From Natrinema amylolyticum (GTDB taxonomy: Archaea > Halobacteriota > Halobacteria > Halobacteriales > Natrialbaceae): a DNA stretch of 64,000 bases. Where the stretch lies: the NCBI RefSeq assembly GCF_020515625.1, contig NZ_JAIWPJ010000002.1, positions 62,001 through 126,000 of the forward strand. The letters run 5' to 3'. The position numbers and the translations under genes were made by a program. The notes beneath the pieces are model-generated. The model did not search any database. It worked only from the letters and a program-made list of their open reading frames with translations, and had not been told where the DNA came from. Positions 26,609 to 35,203 of the stretch are shown piece after piece. Each line of letters begins with the position of its first letter. Position 1 is the first letter of the stretch.

Positions 26609-27529
26609 CTACTCCGACGCCAGCCGCCGCAACCGCTCGAGGCGGCGCTCCGTGGCGGGGTGGGTCGCGAAGAGGCCGCCACCGCCGTCGCGCTCCGGGT
26701 CCAGCGCCGGGAGCACCGACATCGCGTCGACGGAGCGGGCGTGCTTCCGGAGGTCCGCGGGCGGTCGCTCCGGTGTCGCCCCGTCGAGGCGCTCGAGCGC
26801 CGACGCGAGCGCGCCGGGGTCGCCGGTCGCGGCGACGGCCGCCCGGTCGGCGGCGAACTCCCGCCCGCGGGAGAACAGCCCGACGCCGAGGGCCGAACTG
26901 CCGACCAGAAGCCGGCCGACGGCGAGCCAGGGGAGGTCGCGCGGGTCGAACTCGTCTTCCTCGCGAAACATCTCGTAGAACTCCTCTGACGCGACCAGCG
27001 GGACGAGCATCCACGTCATCAACCGCTGGTCGCCGTTCGAGAGGTGGGCGAGTTCGTGCGCGATGACGGCCTCGAGTTCCGCGTCGGAGAGGGTCTCGAG
27101 GAGGCCGTCGGAAACGACGACGATCGGCTCGCCGCCGTACGACAGCGTACACGCGATCGGCGTCGTCGCGGGGTGGTGTCGCAGTTTCGGCATCGGCAGC
27201 CCGAACGTGGCCGCGATTCTGCGGGTCGCCGCGCCGACGCGCCCGTTCTCTGCCAGATCGATCGGGTCCGTGTTCCGGAGGAGTTGCCGTCGACTGGTGC
27301 GGATCGCTTTGCGAACGCCGGCCATCCACACGACGAACGAGAGGATCGTCCCAACCGCGAACGCGACGGTGATCGTTCCGAGTCCGGGCTCGGTCACTTG
27401 ATCGATCGCCATGATCGCAAAGACGGCGACGATGACGCCGACGGTCGCCGCGAGCGCCAGTCCGAGTCCGACGAGCGTCCCGAGACCGATCACGCTCGCC
27501 CCGATCGCGCGCGCTCCGAGGCTGAGCAT
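26609..27529 (-). CDS. HtpX-like M48 membrane metalloprotease
   Basis: A 306-residue membrane zinc protease of family M48. Two N-terminal helices (about residues 10-34 and 40-65) precede the catalytic domain with HELAH in AVIAHELAHLSNGD. The downstream Glu ligand is in REFAADRAAVAATGDPGALA, the usual E-x3-D family pattern. It probably degrades misfolded membrane proteins. A second, different M48 gene lies at 55256-56344. The start at MLSLGARAIG is preferred to an ATG five codons upstream. SAMP is 122 bases upstream on the same strand. Confidence 0.92.
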   Translation of the reverse strand: MLSLGARAIGASVIGLGTLVGLGLALAATVGVIVAVFAIMAIDQVTEPGLGTITVAFAVGTILSFVVWMAGVRKAIRTSRRQLLRNTDPIDLAENGRVGAATRRIAATFGLPMPKLRHHPATTPIACTLSYGGEPIVVVSDGLLETLSDAELEAVIAHELAHLSNGDQRLMTWMLVPLVASEEFYEMFREEDEFDPRDLPWLAVGRLLVGSSALGVGLFSRGREFAADRAAVAATGDPGALASALERLDGATPERPPADLRKHARSVDAMSVLPALDPERDGGGGLFATHPATERRLERLRRLASE

Positions 27530-27651
27530 CGTTCGTAGTCGCACGAGCGCCCGTTTCGAGCGGATACCAGTAAACGATTCGAATAGTATCCTCGAGAATC
27601 ACGTCACCGTTCGTCTGGGTCGAGCGAAGGGTTACTCGGCCGATTCAGACG

Positions 27652-27933
27652 TTACCCACCGCTGACGGGCGGGAACAGCGCCAACTCGTCGCCGTCCTCG
27701 AGCTCCGTCTCCATCCCTTCCTCTTCGACCAGGACGTTCGTTCCGTTCCGAAGCACGTTGATCTGCGATCGCAACTCGCCGTCCTCGAGCACGCGGTCCT
27801 CGAGTTCGGGCGCCTCGTCGAGCAGCGCCTCGAAGGCGTCCCCGACGGTGTCGCCGGCTGCGGCGTCGACGGTCACGTGTTTGTCGCCCGCGCGCTCGGC
27901 GAGGTCGGCGAACAGTTTCCACTCCGTGGGCAT
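27652..27933 (-). CDS. ubiquitin-like SAMP/MoaD-family protein
   Basis: A 93-residue beta-grasp protein that ends in PPVSGG. The C-terminal diglycine is the residue pair activated by UbaA for protein conjugation (sampylation) or sulfur transfer (molybdopterin, thiolated tRNA). The fold is seen in the ELEDGDELALFPP strand-turn region that precedes the tail. The MPTEWKLFADLAE start was chosen over an ATG nine codons earlier. Whether it corresponds to the SAMP1 or another paralogue cannot be told without alignment. It lies next to, but on the same strand as, the membrane TrkA-like pair. Confidence 0.9.
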   Translation of the reverse strand: MPTEWKLFADLAERAGDKHVTVDAAAGDTVGDAFEALLDEAPELEDRVLEDGELRSQINVLRNGTNVLVEEEGMETELEDGDELALFPPVSGG

Positions 27934-27964
27934 ACGTGGCGCTATCGGTGCCGAGGGCAAGTAG

Positions 27965-29236
27965 CTACCGCTCCTGTGTCCGTTCCCGCTCCCGCCCCGG
28001 TTCTCGATCGGCGTCCGCGTCCACGTCCGGATTCCGGTCCGATTCCTCGCTTCGCTCCGCCGCTTGGACCAGCGTCCGCTCAGTCACTCGGCGAAGCGCC
28101 TCCGGGCGACCGAGCACGTAGGCGACGTCCCCGGCGGCGAGTCGCACGTCGCCGGCCGGCAGCGGCAGCCGCTCGTCGCCGTCGTCGGCCTCGTCAGTCT
28201 CGCGCTCGAGCGCGAGCACTAAGACCGGCAGCGAATCGATCGGCACGTCGACGAGCGGGTCGTCCGACGCGACCGAGACGGTCGTGACCGTCTCGTCGGC
28301 CGCTCGGAGCAGGGAGACGAGGTCTCGCTCGGCGTCCGGGCTGCCCGGCAACGTCACGAGCCGATAGCCGCGCCCGGGCTCGAGGTCGCGGGCGTCGTCG
28401 GCGTCAAGGGCGACGGTCGTAGTGTCGTCGGCGGTCGCCCGCAGTTCGCCGCCGGCGACCCGTCGAGCGATACCCCCCTCGTCGTCGCGCGCCCAGATTC
28501 GGACCGCGTCGCCCGGACTGGCGTCGGCCGCGGGGTCGCCGGTCAGGGCGACAGCGACGGTCCCCGGCGCGAGCGTCGGCCCGATCCCCGCCGGTCGACT
28601 CCCGACGGCGAGGTACTCCACCGTCCCGCCTGCGGTGAGGTCGACGTCGACGTGTCCGATTCCGAAGTCGCGCTCGAGGCGAGCGATCAGCCGCTCGCGC
28701 AGCTCCTCGACGGTGAGCCGACGCGGGAAGAGGAACGTCTGGCCCGCGAGTTCGGTCTTGACCGACTCGTCGACGGCGTCGTAGCCGTCGATGTCGCCGA
28801 TCTCGTCGGGCAGTTCGACGCTGACGACGCGGCCGGCCGAGCGAACGAGCTGCGTGACCTCGGTGATCGTCCGCGGGGTCGCGACCATGAACACGTCCAG
28901 CGCGAGGTAATCCCCGAGCCGTCGCCCCGCGTCGGCGGCGATCGCACTGGCGACGAACGCGGCAATGGTGAAGACGGCAGTGGTCGGCTCGGTCAGCCCG
29001 GTGTTACCGATGATCGCCTGTGACAGTGTGCTCTGGGTGTTCAACCAGATCGCGACGATGGCGACGCCGACGAGGACCGCGACGCCCTCCGGGATTTCGT
29101 CGGCGCTGTACCAGCGGTAGAGAAACGCCACGCTTGCTCCCGCGCCGGCCGCGAGCGCTGCGAAGCCGAGGATCCGGGCGACGGCTTCGAAGAGCGTTTC
29201 GGTGGGGACGAGCTGGGCGACGACGGGATCGATCAC
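27965..29236 (-). CDS. membrane TrkA-like protein (second of a paralogous pair)
   Basis: A 423-residue protein with three N-terminal membrane helices (about residues 16-42, 50-72, 85-110) and a long cytoplasmic part with a LFPRRLTVEELRERLIARLE helix and two TrkA-C-like modules, the last ending in GDVAYVLGRPEALRRV. The GTVEYLAVGSRPAGIGPTLA stretch corresponds to a region in the upstream neighbour 29289-30563, so the two are diverged paralogues. TrkA-C domains bind nucleotides or c-di-AMP in K+ transport systems; haloarchaeal copies are usually labelled potassium transporter TrkA. No pore sequence is visible, so transport itself is not shown. Start is GTG. Confidence 0.75.
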   Translation of the reverse strand: MIDPVVAQLVPTETLFEAVARILGFAALAAGAGASVAFLYRWYSADEIPEGVAVLVGVAIVAIWLNTQSTLSQAIIGNTGLTEPTTAVFTIAAFVASAIAADAGRRLGDYLALDVFMVATPRTITEVTQLVRSAGRVVSVELPDEIGDIDGYDAVDESVKTELAGQTFLFPRRLTVEELRERLIARLERDFGIGHVDVDLTAGGTVEYLAVGSRPAGIGPTLAPGTVAVALTGDPAADASPGDAVRIWARDDEGGIARRVAGGELRATADDTTTVALDADDARDLEPGRGYRLVTLPGSPDAERDLVSLLRAADETVTTVSVASDDPLVDVPIDSLPVLVLALERETDEADDGDERLPLPAGDVRLAAGDVAYVLGRPEALRRVTERTLVQAAERSEESDRNPDVDADADREPGRERERTQER

Positions 29237-29288
29237 GCGCGATCACCGCCGTCGGTGGGACTGCCGTCTCCGGCGCGGTGCCGGCCGT

Positions 29289-30563
29289 TCATCGCGCGAT
29301 CGCCTCCGCGAACGCCTCGGTCGCGTCGTCCGGCCCCGCGACGAACGCCTCGTCGCCGGCCTCGAGTCGCCGTTCGATGCCGGGGCCGAACACCCAGCCG
29401 TGGCGACGGCCGCTCGTCTCGCTGCCGTGCCGTCGCACCGCGAGGACCGTCACGTTCGCCGGCGACTCGGTCGTCTCGAGGCCGGCGGTCTCGTCCGCAC
29501 CGGTCGCCCCGACGGTGAATCGGCGGATAGCGTACCCCTCGCGTTTGACCAGCGCGAGCGCCTCGAACTCGCGGCTCGTTCCGCGAGACCGCACGACGAG
29601 ACGCGGCGACTCGACCTCGAGGATCGGTTTCACGTCCCGCCGCGCAACGGCGACGGTCACGCGGCCCGGGCCGCCGGCGGTCGACGTATTCGGCTTCGGA
29701 TCGGCGATCGCGGGTTCGGTGTCTTCCCCGCCGTCGGTCGCCACCGCTTCGTCCGGTGTGTCGGACGCAGCGGCTGCGGCGCGTTCGTCGTCGATATCGC
29801 TCCGGGCGCTCAGGACCGTCCCGGTAATCGATCGCTCGCCGGCCCGGACGGTCACCTCGTCGCCTCGGTCGACCCCCGTAGGAACGAGCGTCGCGATCGA
29901 GACGGCGCGCTGGCCCGCCGGTACGCGTCGCGAGAGGCTGCCGGACGGCGGTGCCGCGACGATCGTCGCTCGCGCCTGTTCGTCGATCGCGACGTCGACG
30001 TCCGCGAGGTCGTGGTCCGTCCGTAGCCGTTCCTCGAGCCGGGCCTCGAGTTCCGAGAGGGGGAGATCGGCCGGCAGTTGCCACGAGCCGGCCTTCAGTG
30101 ACTCCCGGAGGTCGGGCGAGAGCGGCGGGTACCCCTCCATGTCGCGGACCTCGCCGGTCGGGCGGACCGTGACCTGACCGACCGAGCCGACGAGTTCGAC
30201 GACGTCGGCCGAGAGGGTCCGCTGTCGGAGGCGGGTAAAGGAGAGCCGGCGGGGGAGTTCCGCCCCGAGCTTGTCGCCCTGACTGTGCGCGTAGAGCGCG
30301 AGCATGAGGACGATCAGCACGGCGACCAGCAGTCGCGGTGACTGAGCGATCGTCGGTTCGACGAGGCCGAGCAGTCCGCCCTGGACGCTGGCGATCGAGA
30401 GCGCGAGAACGACCACACCGAACCCGGGCAGCGTGACGCCGGTGAAGTACCGCACGAGAAAGCCCAGCGAACCGGCGACGAACGCGGGGACGATACCGGT
30501 CAGGAGCCCGAGATAGAGCCCGAGCAGCACTTCGATCAGCAGGTCGACCGGAAGCGATTGCAT
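29289..30563 (-). CDS. membrane TrkA-like protein (first of a paralogous pair)
   Basis: A 424-residue protein with four N-terminal helices (from about residues 7-100, ending LYAHSQGDKLG) followed by a cytoplasmic domain. It shares with the downstream gene the sequence LPRRL...SELEARLEERL and a TrkA-C-type ending (WVFGPGIERRLEAGDEAFVAG). An acidic, Ala/Asp-rich linker (ERAAAAASDTPDEAVATDGG) separates the two parts. Gene order and 52-base spacing suggest one operon and a heteromeric membrane complex, possibly regulating K+ flux; this is inference. The start is the ATG at 30563. Confidence 0.75.
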   Translation of the reverse strand: MQSLPVDLLIEVLLGLYLGLLTGIVPAFVAGSLGFLVRYFTGVTLPGFGVVVLALSIASVQGGLLGLVEPTIAQSPRLLVAVLIVLMLALYAHSQGDKLGAELPRRLSFTRLRQRTLSADVVELVGSVGQVTVRPTGEVRDMEGYPPLSPDLRESLKAGSWQLPADLPLSELEARLEERLRTDHDLADVDVAIDEQARATIVAAPPSGSLSRRVPAGQRAVSIATLVPTGVDRGDEVTVRAGERSITGTVLSARSDIDDERAAAAASDTPDEAVATDGGEDTEPAIADPKPNTSTAGGPGRVTVAVARRDVKPILEVESPRLVVRSRGTSREFEALALVKREGYAIRRFTVGATGADETAGLETTESPANVTVLAVRRHGSETSGRRHGWVFGPGIERRLEAGDEAFVAGPDDATEAFAEAIAR

Positions 30564-30691
30564 TGTGGGACGGTGGGCCGGACTCGTTAAATCAGCACCG
30601 ACACGGGCATCGACGACCGGCGTCTCCGCCGGTCCGGATAGTCCGATCGGTCCGAATACGGGTTTTTGCGCGCTCGAGCCGTAGGGATCGC

Positions 30692-30922
30692 ATGCGCATT
30701 CGGATCCAGTACTACGACCTGGTCCTCATCGGGATCCTGTGTAGTTTGCTCCTGGGCGTCACTGTCGGCCGTCCCGCGCGAGCGATCGTCACCCGCGCCG
30801 ACGATTACGACGCGGTCGTGATGGGGAGTCACGGCGGTGATATGATCGGTCGGTTATTCGTCGGCGACGTCGCCAGGACCGTGTTCGAGCGCTCGCCCGT
30901 TCCGGTGACCGTCGTCCGCTGA
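30692..30922 (+). CDS. chimeric gene: small membrane protein head fused to UspA tail
   Basis: A 76-residue frame. Residues 1-27 (MRIRIQYYDLVLIGILCSLL...) look like the start of a small haloarchaeal membrane protein with one helix. From about residue 27 on (GRPARAIVTRADDYDAVVMG ... VFERSPVPVTVVR) it is the C-terminal third of a universal stress protein, including the GSHGG and final VPVTVV elements but without the N-terminal strands or the full nucleotide site. The simplest reading is an in-frame fusion created by a deletion between two neighbouring genes. Whether it is expressed or functional is unknown. Confidence 0.6.
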   Translation: MRIRIQYYDLVLIGILCSLLLGVTVGRPARAIVTRADDYDAVVMGSHGGDMIGRLFVGDVARTVFERSPVPVTVVR

Positions 30923-31006
30923 TCGGGTTCGATGACTGATACGACGCCCGTTTCGGACGGAATCGAGACGGAGACGTTTAACTAACACCGCCGCCCAGCG
31001 GTGTGT

Positions 31007-32194
31007 ATGGCTGACGACCGGTCGCTTCGAGCGCGACTCCCGGAGAACTGGCGGCGAGTGCTCACCACTCGAGCGGCCGTCGTCCTCGTCTTGCTCGTCG
31101 CACTGCTCTCGGTCGCCACCGCGGTCGTCAACATCGGGACGAACGCCGTCGGCGGCCCGCTCGCCGAATACGTTCCCGGAGCCGTCCAGAGTGCTGCCGC
31201 CTTCACGGGTGCGCTCACCGGGTTCATGATGGTCGGCAGCGCGCTCGCGCTCCGGCGCGGCCTTCGGACGGGCTGGTGGGCGACCCTGTTCTTGCTCCCC
31301 TTGACCGCGGCACAGGGGCTCCTCCAGTCGAGTCCGTACTCGCTCCCGCTGGTCGTCCTCTCGATCGTTTCGATACCGATACTGCTGCTCACCCGCAAGC
31401 GGTTCGACAAACCGCTCTCCCTGTCGACGACGCAGATCGCGGCCGGCGCGTCGCTCGTCGGCGTCCAGCTGTACGGCACCATCGGCGGCTACGCCCTCCG
31501 GGAGCACTTCGACGGCATCAGAACGATCCTCGACGCCTTCTACTTCACGCTGATCACCTCGAGTACGGTCGGCTACGGCGACGTGACGCCGCGGCCGGAG
31601 TCGGTTCAGGGGATACTGTTTACGATGTCGGTGCTCGTCCTAGGCGTCGCCAGTTTCGGTATTGCCATCGGGGCGCTCGTCGGCCCGGCCATCCAGGCCA
31701 GAATCTCAAAAACACTCGGAAAGATGAGCGAATCACAACTCCAACTCCTCGACGAGCACATCCTCGTGCTCGGCTACGGCGAACTGACGGAACCGATCGT
31801 CGACGAACTCGCGGATCACGGCCGGGAGTTCGTCGTCGTCACCAGCGACCGCGAGGCCGCAACGGCGCTCACCGATCGCGGCATCTCGGTCGTCAAGGGC
31901 GACCCGAGCGACGAAGAACCGCTCCGCCGCGCGAAGATCGACCGCTCGGCCGCGATCCTCGTCGCCACGAACCACGACGCCGAGGACGCGCTGACCGTCC
32001 TCACTGCCCGCGAACTCGCCCCGAACACGCGGATCGTCGCCGCCGCAACCGACCGCGAGAACACGAAGAAACTCGAGCGCGCCGGCGCGGACGCCGTGAT
32101 CAGCCCGTCGATGCTCGGCGGCCACCTGCTCGTGCGGTCGGCGCTCGGCAGCGACGAGAGCGGGTTGATCGACCGGATCCTCGAGCGCGAGTGA
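31007..32194 (+). CDS. K+ channel with RCK (TrkA-N) domain
   Basis: A 395-residue potassium channel. Four N-terminal helices (residues ~22-130) precede the pore domain, where the filter is intact as TVGYGD (187-192) between TM helices at ~145-162 and ~200-225. The RCK domain follows with the nucleotide-binding motif LVLGYGELTEPIVDEL and ends in a TrkA-like SPSMLGGHLLVRSAL tail. The ATG at 31007 is preceded by GTGTGT. This is the normal counterpart of the filterless protein at 16270-17034. Haloarchaea keep molar intracellular K+, so such channels balance turgor. Confidence 0.92.
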   Translation: MADDRSLRARLPENWRRVLTTRAAVVLVLLVALLSVATAVVNIGTNAVGGPLAEYVPGAVQSAAAFTGALTGFMMVGSALALRRGLRTGWWATLFLLPLTAAQGLLQSSPYSLPLVVLSIVSIPILLLTRKRFDKPLSLSTTQIAAGASLVGVQLYGTIGGYALREHFDGIRTILDAFYFTLITSSTVGYGDVTPRPESVQGILFTMSVLVLGVASFGIAIGALVGPAIQARISKTLGKMSESQLQLLDEHILVLGYGELTEPIVDELADHGREFVVVTSDREAATALTDRGISVVKGDPSDEEPLRRAKIDRSAAILVATNHDAEDALTVLTARELAPNTRIVAAATDRENTKKLERAGADAVISPSMLGGHLLVRSALGSDESGLIDRILERE

Positions 32195-32573
32195 GATCCC
32201 CGAGGAGTGCGTCGAACGAGTTTCGATCGGCTCGAATTGGAAGGGACACGCTCAGTGCAGCTGATCTACGTCTCACTTCGGACTCGTCGATGACATGCGA
32301 TGGCGCGCTGTCGGCCGACCGAGCGATAGTGAGGTCGGCCGCCGATACTGCGCGAGGGATGAGCGAGCGACTGTAGGGAGCGAGCGAATCGGCTGGGGAG
32401 GACGTGGCGATTCCATGCCGCCACGATAGCAGGACGCTTGCTATCACCGGTAGTGTTCGGGCCAGGGTATCGATGTGGGCTCCTCTATCTCCGAAATCCG
32501 AGCTTTCTATTCGCAGACTTACGTACCGAATTGAGATATCACCTTCCACATCTATTCACATCACTTATCATTG
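32195..32573. other. 379-base convergent intergenic region with two stem-loops
   Basis: No gene is supported here, between the K+ channel and the HPP-USP gene (convergent). The centre carries two adjacent perfect stem-loops (see 32403-32445) preceded by GAGCGAATCGGCTGGGGAGG, a string I associate with recurrent haloarchaeal intergenic sequence (recollection, unverified). The last ~110 bases are AT-richer and otherwise featureless. Confidence 0.5.
32403..32445. repeat. two adjacent perfect stem-loops, possible dispersed element
   Basis: CGTGGCG-N9-CGCCACG (32403-32425) is followed immediately, sharing one base, by GATAGCA-N7-TGCTATC (32425-32445). Two perfect 7-base stems in 43 bases are unlikely by chance. 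Candidates are a bidirectional terminator between convergent genes or a member of a dispersed repeat family. Confidence 0.45.
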
Positions 32574-34001
32574 TTAGCGACGTCGGCCGCGGTGAACGAT
32601 CGCCACGTCGGCCTCGAGATCGCTGAGTTTCCGGAACGTCGGCGGGGAGACGAACCGCGAGGCGGCCGACCGATCGGTGCTCGAGCCCACGAAACAGACG
32701 TCGTACCGGGGGGCGGCCCGACTGAGATAGGATTCGACCGAGGCGGTGGCGACGTGCGTCTCGAAGCGCCCCGAGAACGCGTCGACGAGATCGGCGAGCG
32801 TGCTCTCGGCCGATCGCCGTCGCGATTCGCTGTCGATACAGGTACAGACGCCGACCGTGCGCCCGGCCTCGGTCACCCGGATCGCGAAGTCGAGCATCGC
32901 GCGAGCGGTGTCGCCGGCACCGCGGACCGCCACGAGGCTGTCCCGCCACCGCCGTCGCGGAGCGCCGTTCGAACGGAACGCGATCACGTCGATCTCGCTG
33001 TCGAACAGCCCGGTGATGAACGACGAGAGCCCGCCGCGCTCGCGTTCGGCGTACGGCGTGACGATGAGATCGCAGTTCTGCTGGCGCGCGGTCTGGAGGG
33101 TGAGGCCGGCCGAGAGTCCACTGTCGGCCGCGACCACGACCTCGCAGGGAACGTCGTACGCCGTCTCGAGATCGGCCGCGAGCGACTCGAGGCGGCGAGC
33201 GGCGTCGCTGGCCGCGCGTTCGGTGGGGTCCGTCGCCGTCTCCTCGTCGCTCTCGGCGGACTCCTCGTGGGTCTGCTCGGCCTCGTCCTCGTCGACGACG
33301 TCGAAGAGGACTACCTTCCCGGCCTCGTGGGCACCGGCGATCGACGCGGCGAAGCGGGCGACCGTCTCCTCGCCGTCGCCCATCGGAACGAGCACGTGAT
33401 CGTCCCCGCTCGTCGTCCCGTAGAGATACCGCGCACGTTTCTCGTAGAAGCGATCCCGCCAGAGGACGAACGCGCTCGCGACGAACGCGCTCGAGACGAC
33501 GATGCCCAGGACGTAGGCCAGTTGCGCGTTCCCGGTGACGAGCACGAGCAGGGCGGTGGAGAACGCCGTCGGTACCTCGAGGTCGAGCGCCCAGGTGCAG
33601 ACGCCGGTGAAGAAGACGGCGAGGGCGGCCCCGGACGCGCTGGCTCCGCCGCCGTCCAGGCCGATCGCGGCCGCGAGCGCGAACGCGAGCCACCCGCAAC
33701 ACGCCCCGGCGGTCATCCCGCCGACGAACTTCCACGGCGTGGCGTACTTGCCCTCCGGATCGGCGAACAGCGTGTACGTTCCGGACGCGAGCGGCGGGAA
33801 CAGCAGGAACGAGATCGCCGCCGTCATATTCGCCAGCCACGTCACCGCGGCGATCAACAGGGGGACGAAGACGAGCACCGAGACGTGCAGGAGGTTCCCC
33901 GTGTGCTCGAGCCATCGGACGAACGCGTCGAGTTCGCGTCGCTCCAGCCGACGGAGTCGCCTTGCGAGTGCGCGAAAGTGTGCGCGCACCTGCTCGAGCA
34001 T
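32574..34001 (-). CDS. HPP-family membrane protein fused to USP domains
   Basis: A 475-residue protein. Residues ~30-170 contain four to five helices in an HPP-type arrangement (FPPLASGTYTLFADPEGKYA, then PWKFVGGMTAGACCGWLAFA). The rest carries two USP-like alpha/beta domains: the first begins VLVPMGDGEETVARFAASI, the second SLVAVRGAGDTARAMLDFAI and ends VAIVHRGRRR. A low-complexity acidic stretch (DEDEAEQTHEESAESDEETA) interrupts the first. HPP proteins include nitrite transporters in plastids and cyanobacteria; the USP part is presumably a nucleotide-sensing regulator. The start at 34001 avoids a Ser/Arg-rich upstream frame of 111 codons. Confidence 0.82.
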   Translation of the reverse strand: MLEQVRAHFRALARRLRRLERRELDAFVRWLEHTGNLLHVSVLVFVPLLIAAVTWLANMTAAISFLLFPPLASGTYTLFADPEGKYATPWKFVGGMTAGACCGWLAFALAAAIGLDGGGASASGAALAVFFTGVCTWALDLEVPTAFSTALLVLVTGNAQLAYVLGIVVSSAFVASAFVLWRDRFYEKRARYLYGTTSGDDHVLVPMGDGEETVARFAASIAGAHEAGKVVLFDVVDEDEAEQTHEESAESDEETATDPTERAASDAARRLESLAADLETAYDVPCEVVVAADSGLSAGLTLQTARQQNCDLIVTPYAERERGGLSSFITGLFDSEIDVIAFRSNGAPRRRWRDSLVAVRGAGDTARAMLDFAIRVTEAGRTVGVCTCIDSESRRRSAESTLADLVDAFSGRFETHVATASVESYLSRAAPRYDVCFVGSSTDRSAASRFVSPPTFRKLSDLEADVAIVHRGRRR

Positions 34002-34102
34002 GGGGTTTCGTTGTTCCCGGAGCGACCAAAACTGTTCGGCTTCGCTCGAGAGGAATAGCCGAAGGCGTCGGCACGTACGTGTGCGGGTCGAGCACAACTC
34101 GA

Positions 34103-34318
34103 CTATTGACTCCGTCTCCAGTCCTCCGGTAGACGCCGCCAGAGTGGCATAAATATACCATAGAACGACCCTACGACGACGATGACTGCTATTACAGCTA
34201 ACTCTGCGCCTGTCATTTGTAGAACATCGAAAGCGAAACGGAGGACAACGAGGACTCCGAGTCCCCAGATGGCAAGGGCTACCCGGTGCTTCAGGGACAG
34301 ACCCGATTCCGGAAACAT
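34103..34318 (-). CDS. 71-residue two-helix membrane protein
   Basis: A small protein: basic N-terminus (MFPESGLSLKHR), two hydrophobic helices (about residues 12-32 and 36-54) and a basic tail (LWRRLPEDWRRSQ). Codon use fits the neighbours. An AAATTTAGG TATA-like element on the reverse strand (34345-34355) lies ~32 bases upstream. It precedes the HPP-USP gene on the same strand (101-base gap). I do not recognise the family. Confidence 0.65.
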   Translation of the reverse strand: MFPESGLSLKHRVALAIWGLGVLVVLRFAFDVLQMTGAELAVIAVIVVVGSFYGIFMPLWRRLPEDWRRSQ

Positions 34319-34495
34319 ATATTGATACGCTCACTCCACGACCCTAAATTTTGGCGAGATAGTACTGGTGTTTCATAACGCCCCTCAGGCGTATCCGTTC
34401 AAAATGCGTTTCGCTCGGTCTAATGGCTGCACTTATCGTTGGATCCCGATCGAACCGTGCGGACGGGTTCTGATCACTGACACCGTGCAGTCCGG

Positions 34496-35131
34496 CTACT
34501 CCGGAGCCCCCTCGAGAATGTCGACCCCGTTCGAGGCCCCGATCCGCTCGGCGCCGGCCTCGAGCATGGCGACGGCATCCTCGTAGCTGCCGATCCCGCC
34601 GCTGGCCTTGACGGGAAGGAAGTCGCTCATGAGTTCGACGTCATCGATCGTGGCGCCGCCGTCCGCGAATCCGGTCGCGGTCTTGACCATCGCGGCGTCG
34701 GCCGCGACGGCGGCCTCGCAGGCGCGTCGTTTCTCGGCGTCGGTCAGCAGCGGGGCCTCGATGATCACCTTGACGGGGATCGGGACGGCGGCGACCAGTT
34801 CCTCGAGTTCGGCTTTGATCGCGTCGTCCTCGCCCGCTTTCAGCCGACCGACGTTGATCACGACGTCGAGTTCGTCCGCGCCGTCTTGCCAGGCGGCGAC
34901 CCCTTCCGTCCGTTTCGCGTCGGGAGCGTGCTGCCCGTGGGGGAACCCGATCACCGTCGCGAGGGTGACGTCGGGGGCGTACTCGGTCGCCAGTTCGACC
35001 GCGTACGGCGGGATACAGGCGTTCATGCCGTATTCGTCGGCCTCGTCGAGGACGGTTCGAACGTCGTCCGGCGTCGTCTCGGGGCCGAGAACCGTGTGAT
35101 CGATCAGGGGGGCGAGTTCGCTGCGGTCCAT
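34496..35131 (-). CDS. deoC: deoxyribose-phosphate aldolase
   Basis: A 211-residue class I aldolase that splits 2-deoxyribose-5-phosphate to acetaldehyde and glyceraldehyde-3-phosphate, in deoxynucleoside catabolism. The Schiff-base lysine is in [13 protein letters not shown], the second catalytic lysine in [15 protein letters not shown], and the active-site Asp in the [14 protein letters not shown] segment. Length and motifs match archaeal DeoC. It is divergent from ribose-1,5-bisphosphate isomerase 72 bases away, and a nucleoside phosphorylase lies at 38663, so the region is a nucleoside-degradation neighbourhood. Confidence 0.95.
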   Translation of the reverse strand: MDRSELAPLIDHTVLGPETTPDDVRTVLDEADEYGMNACIPPYAVELATEYAPDVTLATVIGFPHGQHAPDAKRTEGVAAWQDGADELDVVINVGRLKAGEDDAIKAELEELVAAVPIPVKVIIEAPLLTDAEKRRACEAAVAADAAMVKTATGFADGGATIDDVELMSDFLPVKASGGIGSYEDAVAMLEAGAERIGASNGVDILEGAPE

Positions 35132-35203
35132 ACGCGGAGCGACTCGGCGGACGGGGAAAAAGCCGCCCGGTCACTTTTTGCTTGGGACATGAAATCACTT
35201 ACC

